Of a stretch of DNA of 64,000 nucleotides, positions 23,741 to 33,314 are shown piece after piece (the stretch's first letter is position 1; every line of letters starts with the position of its first letter). The translations under genes and the position numbers were made by a program. The notes beneath the pieces are model-generated. The model did no database searches. It had not been told where the DNA came from and saw nothing but the letters and a program-made list of their open reading frames with translations. Source of the stretch: Schistocephalus solidus (Eukaryota > Platyhelminthes > Cestoda > Diphyllobothriidea > Diphyllobothriidae); NCBI GenBank assembly GCA_017591395.1, contig WEDG01003960.1, forward strand, positions 20,610-84,609. The letters are read 5' to 3'.

Positions 23741-25112
23741 TTATTGAATAAATAAATAAATAAATAAATAATTAATTTATTGTCAGTTTACAGGCAAGGT
23801 CAAAAGGGATATAAAATAAAGGGTCGAGCTGACAGTGAAAAAAACTCCTGATCGTTCTTTAGAGTGTTTTCAGGAGAAAAAACTGCAGCTTATTGAACGG
23901 ATTAAAGTTCAGGACAGGGAAGTATTGACACAGGTGCACGGTGCAGTACTTCTCCTTTCGCTGTTGTGGATCAGGTATTCTGTACTAGCAGCAGGTATGC
24001 CGGTGAACGGCCGCTCGCTGTCAACTGAGGAATAACCCGATTACGGCCTGCAGAGCCAGCAATTTTGCCTTCAGCATGAAGTCGGGCACCGTATTAAGAG
24101 TCCGTGGACGCCATCAGAACGTAAGAGAGCTTCCAGAGAGTGTGGAAGGTTTCCTGAATGTAGAAAACTAGTGACAGCTCTCGTAAACAAAGGATAGTTT
24201 TGCTGAATTTTAATACATCTGGGTAGTTTATTCCAGATTGCTATAGCGTTTACCGAAAAAAACTGACGGTATCTAACTGTGTGTGCCAAAGGAAAAAATA
24301 AAAATACATCTCGATGACTGGTGCACCGAGAGTGGTCGAGCTGTCTCAGGGATGTACGGGGGTTAAAGTTAAGACTTTTTAAAAGTTTAAACAGTAAAAA
24401 TAGTCCCTTCTCTAATCTACGAAGCCACAACGGGTCGAGGCTTGTAAGCTCACAGCGTTGTTGGTAGGACAGGTTTCTGGGCTCTGAAGTGAAAACTCTT
24501 TTAGTAAAGAAATGCTGGACTGATTCTATCTTCCTCCGTTCACTCGCGTGCAGAAGGCTAAATAGAAACGAGCAGTATTCCAGACAAGGTCTGACATACA
24601 TTTTATAAAGACTGGTCCTAATATTGATAGTTTTAAAATTTCTGAAAATAAACCCAGTGGTTTGGCGTGCTTTCGGGTCAATCAGGGTGCAGTTCTCTGA
24701 CAGATTAAGACTACTAGAATATGATATGCCCAGATCCTTTATAACCCTGGGCACATGTAGGTCATGACTGTCTATGCTTAGATGAGGCTGATGGTTGTTA
24801 TCACTAACCATAGCGGAGCACTTGTGCCAAGAAAGCGAAAGACTCCAAGTGTGACACCACTGAGCGAAGGCTTGAGATCCTTTTTTAAGAGCTCAAGCAA
24901 GAATTAGCGATCAGCTGGTTACTATCGATAGGCAACTTTTAAATCATCAGCATACATAAAGGGCTTACCATACTGAAAACAATCAGGAACACCGTTCACA
25001 AAAAGGCAAAATAGAAGCGGGCCGAGTAAGCTATCCTGAATAACTCCACTCCTCACGTGCGTGGGGTTGGAGATAACATTAAAAATTTTAACTCACTGTG
25101 CACGAGCATTCA
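23741..25112 (-). mobile_element. LINE family B, 5'-truncated (RT C-terminal half)
   Basis: The minus strand encodes the C-terminal part of a non-LTR RT (24071-24811): DLGISYSSSLNLSENC, YKMYVRPCLEYCSFLFS, RRCELTSLDPLWLRR-like and AIWNKLPRCI. Further upstream are FCLFVNG and YADDLK-like remnants (24950-25060). The 3' end is at 23741-23790 as a short hairpin (GTCAGTTTACAGGCAA) plus an ATTT-repeat tail. Family B also occurs at 30199-32915. Confidence 0.75.
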
Positions 25113-25376
25113 AATAATAATAATAATAACCTTGAAGACCCTATAAGAACCACCAATTATCTGTTCTCCAACTTGGACAATTTGATCTTCATCTCCACTT
25201 CACTAGGACTGTTTCGGACAACACTGTTTCAACTGCACGTACTTACTTGCTTCCTGCTCATCTGGAGTTTTTTCTCGTGCCGAAATTCGTCATAAAACGG
25301 CATCAAATTAGAATTTGTTTATCATCTTATTCAATTTAACTACGCAACCTTTGCACCAATAGAAACTGATAACCAC

Positions 25377-25625
25377 TCAAGGAACCAAATTTGTACAACC
25401 TCGTGAAAATCTGAAGTTATCCAGGAACTTCAACATCTCCAAACGGCTGAGTCTTTCCTGCATATTTTGCATACTATTAATAGTTTTTTTAAAGCGTTTT
25501 TGAACACGTAGGCGCATGTTTTGCTCATATTGCTGTAAATATTCACCATACTCCAAACCCAGTCGAAATCTTTCGTTATACGCCCAAAACAGAACATACA
25601 CACACGCAGTCTTTTTAAAACTCAT
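25377..25625 (-). CDS. Small open frame, unknown
   Basis: An 82-codon open frame starting at 25625. The middle is highly charged and could form a short coiled coil (LRVQKRFKKTINSMQNMQER). No family recognised. It lies head-to-head with the ORF1-like frame at 25664. It could be chance within repeat DNA. Confidence 0.2.
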   Translation of the reverse strand: MSFKKTACVYVLFWAYNERFRLGLEYGEYLQQYEQNMRLRVQKRFKKTINSMQNMQERLSRLEMLKFLDNFRFSRGCTNLVP

Positions 25626-25663
25626 GGACTAAAAGCAAATTTTTGATAGCAGCATAACCAGTA

Positions 25664-25939
25664 ATGGCACTTCCTTTAAAGACAAAGCCTGTTGAGCTTG
25701 TTTCTGCATCCACGACTGGCCCTCGATCAGTTTACACTTACAACCAAGGACCAGCAAAGCGGACAAAAAGCGTAATGGCGGCCAAATCCGTCGGATACGA
25801 GGACGAATCTTGTGTGGGATGTTCTCATCTATTACTAAGAGTTCAAAAACTGGAAAATGAGCTTGCAGACTTAAGGAAGCTCTTGCAAGATAACAATATT
25901 CGACGAAATACAGCCATAGTACAGTTAAAAAGGCAGTGA
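25664..25939 (+). CDS. LINE ORF1-like protein, small
   Basis: 91 codons with a stop at 25937. It has a CVGCSHLL motif followed by a heptad-like RVQKLENELADLRKLLQ coiled coil, preceded by a basic, Thr/Ser-rich N-terminus. ORF1 proteins of CR1-like LINEs often pair a small cysteine motif with a coiled coil, and this lies upstream of LINE endonuclease fragments, so ORF1 origin is my inference. A host gene cannot be excluded. Confidence 0.35.
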   Translation: MALPLKTKPVELVSASTTGPRSVYTYNQGPAKRTKSVMAAKSVGYEDESCVGCSHLLLRVQKLENELADLRKLLQDNNIRRNTAIVQLKRQ

Positions 25940-26139
25940 CCAAATCATCAAAAGTACAAAAAATACATGCAAGTAGTAACAACTCAAAATGTTCGGTTAT
26001 TTATAACGATGCGGTTGGCGGGCAGGTTGAATCCACGGACGACGATCAGGAGTTTTTTCACTGTCAGGTTGACCCTCTTCTGTATATGTTTTTAACCTTG
26101 TCTGTAAACTGGCAATAAATAAAGAAAATAAAATAAAAT

Positions 26140-26260
26140 ATACTGTGAGCTAGAAATGAAGCAGTTTAAAAAAGTCCTACGGTCAAATCGGAGGTGAGTT
26201 CGGCAAGCCGCCAATTTAAAAACTAGGAAAAAAAGACTGCGTCACTAAAAAAATAATATC
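26140..26260 (-). repeat. LINE family A partial copy (hairpin region)
   Basis: Matches the hairpin core of family A: GAAGCAGT at 26158-26165, TCCTACGGTCAAATCGGAGG, GAGTTCGGCAAGCCGCC, AACTAGGA and ACTGCGTC at 26236-26243. Oriented as in the copy at 21337-21861. Confidence 0.7.
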
Positions 26261-26261
26261 T

Positions 26262-26570
26262 AGATTGAGACTGCTTTTCTAAAGTCTTTGGTACGTTTGT
26301 AAGGCCACATCTTGAATATGCGATCCAAGCCTGGTGACCGTGGACCTAACAGGACTACAAAATGCTCGAAATGGTATAGCGGCGAGCCACAAAATTAGGA
26401 AGAAGTCAAGGTGAACTGCCATATGAGATTCACCTAAATAACCTAAGGTTCTATCCTCTGAGTTATAGGCAGTTGCGCGGAGACTTGATACAACCCTACC
26501 GTATCGTGAGTGGCATGGATTTCGCCCCCTTATGTGATGTTTTTTTCCGACGTCTGATTCAACACCTGTC
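26262..26570 (+). mobile_element. CR1-like LINE RT C-terminal fragment
   Basis: The translation includes FVRPHLEYAIQAW and then RRATKLGRSQGELPYE and SYRQLRGDLIQPYRIVSGMD. These are the same order of motifs as in the LINE at 35670-35900. Stops interrupt it. The following 26571-26980 shows no clear match. Confidence 0.7.
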
Positions 26571-26984
26571 GGCTATCCCAGCAGGCTAGGAAAAAGGATA
26601 TTGAACAGTCCAGAAATGTAAGACCACGGCCTATCAAAATTGTCTTGGACAACAAGGAAGAGGCTAAGCTACTTCTCTCGAGAAAAACAAACTTTCAAAA
26701 TTCGCATTAGCAGGTTTTTTTCCAGCCGGAATACTCTCCAGAAGAACGTCTAAAACGCCGCGAATAAGTGATAAGAATAAAGAGGAGACTTGCAGCTGGA
26801 GAGAACAATCTGGTGATTTACAGGGTATGCGTGATCAGAGAAACACAACATTGCTCTGTAACCAGAGCCTTGCCGGTGGTAATCAAATATAAATTCTAAA
26901 TTCTAAACCAGTCAACGCTCATGATGGCAGCGGCAAATTAGCATTGACAAACTCGAGACAAACGGAATTTGGCTCTGCTGACTG

Positions 26985-27290
26985 CTGCATACTTAAATTT
27001 ATGTATACCAACGCCCAAAGTCTTTTTTCGAAGCTCGATGAACTAAGAATTCAGGTAGACGTTCTGTCTCCCGATATTATAGTAAGAACAGAAACATGAC
27101 TGTCACAAAACATCAGCGACTGCGAAGTAGCCTTATCCGTGTACAATCTGTTCAGGAGAGACCGCACCCACCGCCAGGGTCGAGGAGTTGCGATGTTTGT
27201 TAAAAGCAATTTCACAGTGTGTGGAATGACGGAGAAGATAAGCAATGGTATTGAGGCTATTTGGCTGAAAATAAAGACGCGGGGATCGCA
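26985..27290 (+). mobile_element. CR1-like LINE endonuclease fragment
   Basis: Encodes MYTNAQSLFSKLDELRIQVD, SPDIIV.TET and YNLFRRDR...QGRGVAMFVK, ending AIWLKIK. This is the N-terminal half of the APE-type endonuclease, homologous to 33315-33600. One in-frame stop is present. Confidence 0.75.
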
Positions 27291-28330
27291 GTTTCTTCCA
27301 ATTTGTACCGACAAGACCGCGCTGAAAAACGTGGCGGTGGTTGCCTCCTTTATATTAAGTCATCCTTTGTACATTTCCCTTTTCAGCTGAGCATTTTGTC
27401 CTTTTCTGGAAATGTATGCTTTGCTTCAGTCATCCTTCCGCACAATAAAAAGCGGTAATTGGCTGAGTCTATAATCCCCCATGTTATTCTGGCAATGAAA
27501 GTGAGCTCTGTTAACTATTTGAAAAAGTTGCAAACACTAAATTTGATGTAAAAATAATCGCAGGCGATTTTAATCTGCGAGACATTGACTGGCAGGCAAA
27601 TTCCTCTCCACCTAAATATCAGAAATTGGTCGATACTATTAACTTTTCAAACATGTCCCAACTGGTCAGATCAGTTACTAGAAATGACAACATTTAAGGT
27701 TTAATTTTTACAAATGATGTCCACCCTCTCTTTATGAATTTTAATCATGATCTTTCACAAGTGATCACGCAATAATTCACTGTTGTTTTCCAGTCCCCCT
27801 TCTTACGAAGCCTGAGGTTAAATGCAAGAACCTCGACTTTGCTAACACAAACCATGAAATGATAAATAATTTCGTAAGCACTCTAGATTGGCATAGCATA
27901 TTCTCAAGCAACGATCCAAACTTTTTCCGTGAGCTATTGCAGAGCCTCACATACAGAATCCAGGCTTTTATTCCGTTTAAGAATATTAATTCAAAGACAG
28001 CTTCTTATACTGTTCCGCATTTTCTCCAGAAAAGACTTAAAAAATTACGAAAGCAACTTAAGGATTCATCTAAATGCTCTTCGTCGTCGGGCACTAAGGG
28101 ATGGCAATTCGTACAAATCTGTTGCTTATATCTTCCATGTTTGGTCATCAGCTAAGCGTCTGAATGTAACTCCGCCCTTACTCTACTGTAAAACGCAAGC
28201 AGGGACTCCACCACAGAGGCATATCGCCTTTCGAGTAGTTACCTATCAGCATGGTTAGTAGCTTCCCAATAGACTACACGCACCTGGTGTGCTTGGGTGT
28301 AATACTGAAGTTACTTCATTAGTGGAGATT
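27291..28330 (+). mobile_element. LINE family B-like endonuclease fragment
   Basis: Starts YRQDRAEKRGGGCLLYIKSS, then IAGDFNLRDIDWQ (near 27560-27600) and, after stops, a segment DWHSIFSSNDPNFFRELLQS with FIPFKN. This resembles the family found on the minus strand at 30199-32915 rather than the preceding fragment. It breaks into unknown sequence near 28330. Confidence 0.6.
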
Positions 28331-28839
28331 GAGTGTGAAGAGGTTTTCTCCAGCACTAAATGACCTCATCAAAAAATGTAGCCAGTGCTTGCCGATGGAA
28401 TTTGGCAAGTACTCCTTCGACTGCAACCCTTTCTGAGATCATATGTAAATATGTCACTTTTAACATTGACGATCACTTTATTCTGATTCCTTTGTTGCAC
28501 ATGTTTCAAAAACAATGACTGTTTTCGAAGTTTTTTCTTACTCGTATTTTTCCGTACATACGTTTGAATTAGATTTTAAAAAACCCAAAGCAGCGTGAGT
28601 ACTTGTTGCTGAAAAACCTGCAACCACCTGCAAACACGAAAGTTTACCCAGTTTACTCAGAGAAAACCCAACCCTCGAAAAGGTCCTTAAGTTGGCGAAA
28701 AAGGCTAAGGAAATGGATGACCTCTCCAGCTCCCAGTCAACTGAGCTAGGAAGGGGCTTCAGAAGGAAGTAAGTTTCCGATGCTATTCATAGATCGACCC
28801 TATGCCACTCGTAATTCCTCCATGATCATTTCACCACCC

Positions 28840-29815
28840 GTTAGCTCCACACCTAACCGGTCTCAGTTTTTTGCCTCCAAATATGCTTTCATATAAAATA
28901 ATCCTTCACTGGAATTAAGGTTGTCGTCTACATTAGCTATTTTCAAAACCAAATTACGCAAACATTTAACTTCGGAAGATATAAAGTCCTTATTGTCTGT
29001 TTCCTTCCCAAACTCGCAACTTTCAGATTTTGAAGAGGGTCCTCCTGGTATTTGAGGCAGCTCCCTTGATATTATATTGGTCTCTAATTATATTTCCATC
29101 ATCCTCTGCAGAGTCAATCTGTGCATTCACTTTTTCTTTCCCTCCTTTTAAACTAGCATTGCAAACTCTTGACAACCTTGATACTTTCCTCCAAATTTGC
29201 AACCCTGAGGATAGTCTCCAGGTTATGTTGATGATTGAGGCGGGTTCTGATGGTTTCGCCTCTTTGGTGATGGACGATGCAGTCAGCAAGGTCGCATCTC
29301 GATTATGATCTCGTGACCTCTACTGTCCCCTCTTCGTTGCGACCATGTTGTCTACGATGAGTTCGTCCTCTCTCACCTCCACTGGTGTTTATAAACAGAA
29401 GCTCTGACTGCTGTATTATCTCTCACCCGACAAGGAGCGTTCCGAACCCTCATACGTTGTCAGCAACATCACAATACTATCCCATTGCATTTAGCTTTTA
29501 ATTTTTTAATGAAGCAGTTTTTTCTCCTATTATTTTTAAATTGGCGGCTCGCCGAACTCCGCCTCCGATTTAACCCTAGGAGTTTTTTACTGCTTCTTTT
29601 CCAGTTCACCGTACATGCCAAAGATTGTTGACTTTTGTTTTAAAAATGGCAAATCGTTTTGAATCGGATATGTTTACCATACTACTTCTTTCTGCTGTTC
29701 ATATGGATGCTCACATAGTGCAGCAATTATTCACTTTGTATTTATTTAAACCACGGTACTAAGTTTGTAATGATGGGGCCCTCTGGGCCTTAAATATACA
29801 ATTTTTTTATTCACA
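28840..29815 (+). mobile_element. LINE family A 3' part, sense orientation
   Basis: The short coding end (about 28890-29065) reads LRLSSTLAIFKTKLRKHLTS..., like the C-terminus of a non-LTR RT ORF. It is followed by a long 3' UTR carrying the hairpin at 29511-29596, a terminal GGGCCCTCTGGGCC stem and an A/T tail near 29795-29815. The inverted partial copy at 21337-21861 shares the UTR. Confidence 0.65.
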
Positions 29816-29826
29816 TATCCATCTAG

Positions 29827-30030
29827 ATATGCACGCGAGCTCACTTCGTCATCCGAAGAAGAGGATGAATTTATTTGGGGCCAAAAGAACCAGGAAGGAG
29901 ACTGGCTGGCTGACCGATGGCATTACCGACCTTGCAGTTAGAAACTTTGACAATATTATTTTTAGGACTAGGAATGATGAGAATATACCGGGCCCATCGA
30001 TGCCTGGGAGTACACCAGCATGACCTTCTC
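29827..30030. repeat. Repeat shared with 36605-36700
   Basis: CTCACTTCGTCATCCGAAG, a CTGGCTGGC.GACCGATG.CA segment and ATT.CAGTT recur at 36610-36690. Both copies sit just downstream of LINE 3' ends. No function is visible. Confidence 0.5.
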
Positions 30031-30198
30031 CGCCGTCCACTTATCAGCAAGCATTTTTTACTAATATGTACCTCAGACTACTACCTGAACGATCTGAAGG
30101 TGTCCTTTCAACTTCAATCAAAGAACTGCGAAAGGGCATGGAAATGCTATGGTATGACTTTTCTCATTGTTCTTAACCTTAACCTAGTAAAAAGGTTG

Positions 30199-32915
30199 AT
30201 AATATTTATTTATTTATTTATTTAATGCCAGTTTACAGGCAAGGTCAAAAGGGATATATACAGAAGGGGGTCAAGCTGACAGTGAAAAAAAAACTCCTGA
30301 TCGTTCTTTAAAGTATTTTCAGGAGAAAAAACTGCAGCTTGTTGAACAGATTTAAGTTTAGGACAGGTAAGTGTTGACACAGGTGCACGGTGTAGTACTT
30401 CTCCTTTCGGTGTTGTAGCATCTGGTCTTCTGTACTAGCAGCAAGTATGCCGGCGAGCGGCTGCTAGCTGTAGACTGAGGAATAACCCGATTACGGACTG
30501 CAGAGCCAGCAATATTGCCTTCAGCATGAAGTCCGGATAGGATTCAAGAGTCCGTGGACGCCATCAGAACGGAAGAGCTTCCAGAGAATCAGCACCCAAA
30601 ATTCGTGGAAGGTGTCCTGAATGTAGAAAACTAGTGACAGCTCTCGTAAACAAAGGATAGTTTTTCTGAATTTTAATACTTCTGGGTAGTTTATTCCAGA
30701 TTGCTATAGCGTTTACCGAAAAAAACTGACGGTATTACACGGTGCGTGCCAAAGGAAGAAATAAGAATACATCTCTATGATTGGTGCGCCGACAGTGGTC
30801 GAGCTGCCTCAGGGATGTAAAGGGGGTTAAAGGTAAAAACCGTTTAAAAAGCTTGAACAGTAAAAAAATAGTCCCTTCTGTAATCTACGAAGCCACAACG
30901 GGTCGAGGCTTGTAAGCTCCACAGCGTTGTTGGTAGGACAGGTTTCTGTGCTCTGAAGTAATAACTCTTTTAGTAAAGAAGTGCTGGATTGATTCTATCT
31001 TCCTCCGTTCACTCGCGTGCTAAATAGAAACGAGCAGTATTCCAGACTAGGTCTGACATACATTTTATAAAGGCTGGTCCTAATATTGAGGGTTTTAAAA
31101 TTTCTGAGAATAAACCCAATGGTTTGGCGTGCTTTAGAGACAATCAGGGCGCAGTGCTCTGATAGATTAAGACTACTAGAATATGATATGCCCAGATCCG
31201 TTATAAACCCGGGCACATTTAAGTCATGACCGTCTATGCTTAGATGAGACTGATGGTTGTCACAACTAACCATAAAGGAGCATTTGTGCCAAGAGAGCGA
31301 AAGGCGCCATGTGCGACACCACTAAGCGAAGGCTTGAAGATCCTTTTAAGAGCTCAAGCACAATGTGGCGATCGACCGGTTTTATAACGATAGGCAACTT
31401 TTTAAATCATCAGCGTACATAAAGGGCCTACCATACTGAAAACAATCAGGAACATCGTTCTACAAAAAGGCAAAATAGAAGCGGGCCGAGTACACTACCC
31501 TGAATAACTCCACTCCTCACGTGCGTATGGTTGGAGATACTATCGGAAAGTTTTACCCGTTGTGCGTGATCATTCAAATAGGAGGATATTAAGTTCAGAA
31601 GCTTGTTACCTATGCCGAAGGAGGCAAGTTTCAGCAGGAGGAGATCGTGGTCAACACGATCAAAAGCCTTCGTGAAGTCGAAATAAACGGTGTAAAATTG
31701 TAAAACCACTGTCTCTAGATTGTAGCACATGATCAAAGTAAGAGAGCTGGCAGGTGTCACAAGATCGTTTTTCGAGAAACCCATGCTGAGCTGCATTAAG
31801 TAGGTTATTGTCTGTTAGGTGACGCATCATCTTGTTTTTGATCATGGTCTCGAAGATCTTCGAGACTGCTGGTGGTGTATTTATTTGCATAAGTCGTCAA
31901 ATGACGTAGGTCGGCCGTGTTTGGGATTCTGCAGTATGTGCGATTCCTTCCATAAAATAGGGAAGGTTTCACTTTCAAGAGCAAGATTGAATATCTTATA
32001 CAGAAGTGACGGAAATATATCATTTGCATCCGCCTTTAGATCGCTAACCGGGACGCCATCTGGTCCAGAACTGTAAGATTGGCGTGAACGCCGAATGGCT
32101 ACGGTTACGTCCCAGAGGGTAAAAAGTTATGTTTTCGAGGACGTTACCGGTCCCAAACCCCGGACGTTTGGAAAGGGGCGACCGAATGTTCACTGAAAGT
32201 TCTAGACAAGAAAGCATTGAAGCTATCAGCAGTCAACTTAGCGTCATCTATAGGGTTTCCAAAAGCGTCTCGAAGTACAGGGTACTGAGTTTTTCTCTGC
32301 ACTTTTACTGTCCGCGAAAAGAGTTTTGCAACATTGTACGAAGGGTTTTAGGCAAAGTTAACCTCTTCAGCTAGTTGCTTTTCGTCGGAGAGCCTCTTAG
32401 AATGTTCAAAGATTTGCTGGATCAATGGCAGGACGGAAGTGTCATTTAGTCGATGAAAACGACGCGAAGGTCTACGCAATCTACGGCGGAAAGATAAAGG
32501 GAGGTAGACTTCATCCTGGACATTAATTATTTTCTTACGAGGAAAAAAACGAGAAATGAGTGGACCTAGAACTTGGTAGAATGTATCAGTACAAACATTC
32601 ACATCCAAACATAGAAAGAAGTTAGTCCAATCGTGGGAATTAAGATGTGTTAGTAATTCCCCCATATTTACTGATCGGAAATCGTGGAAAAATCTATATT
32701 TTTTGAAAACGTTTCATCAGCCTCGATTTTTAGTGAAGAAACAACTATAGCATGGTCTGAACTCCCAAGTGGGTCTAAAGGTGAAACTGACAATGGCTGC
32801 CAACCTCTGCAGAAGATAAGATCAAGTATGTTTGATCCTCGGGTGGGAAAATCAACTACCTGATCCCACATGCCAGTATCTATGGCCTCAAGCAAGTTTT
32901 CGAACTTTGCAGGAC
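30199..32915 (-). mobile_element. LINE family B, longer copy (endonuclease end plus RT)
   Basis: Minus strand, in coding order: the end of an APE endonuclease (about 32668-32915: FENLLEAIDTGMWDQVVDFP, DLIF, GSSDHAIV); a linker (32348-32665); RT with NLLNAAQHGFLEKRSCDTCQ, YFDFTKAFDRVDHDLLLLKL and GVIQGSVLGPLLFCLF (31446-31830); a YMCDDLK-like catalytic region (about 31380-31430); and the C-terminal region with YKMYVRPSLEYCSFLF (30995-31273). Frameshifts and stops are present. The 3' end has the family hairpin at 30274-30338, a GCCAGTTTACAGGC hairpin and a (TTTA)n tail at 30204-30224. 5'-truncated at about 32915. Confidence 0.8.
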
Positions 32916-33314
32916 CGGAAGGTGGAAACCACAGGAAGACAGGCAGGCTCACAACATGAAACAACTATGGGCAGCCTTAAACGACATATGCAAGGAAATG
33001 CGGGAGATGGCTGTCCCTAACATGGCTAGCCAATCGATCTGTCGTCTGCCCCAGTGCACAGAGAAGGCCTACAATGACTTCCTTGGAGGAATGAGTAGGA
33101 CACCGGATTATGCAAATAAGGCTGTTTGCATATATTTATTTCTAAACGTTTCTCGTGATTTGTAGATAGAAATGTTGTCAGTGGTAGGGGAAGAAATGAA
33201 AGAGAGTTCGTCATCAAGAAACGGAAAAGACATATGACCTTGACGTTAAGAGAGACATGGCCCATAAAATTGACAAACGCAACAGGAAATTTGGTCGGCG
33301 CGAAATTGAAGTGC
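32916..33314. other. Unclassified spacer between two LINEs
   Basis: A short plus-strand frame (32956-33165) has no recognised motif. It may be the decayed ORF1/inter-ORF region of the LINE that follows. Confidence 0.35.
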
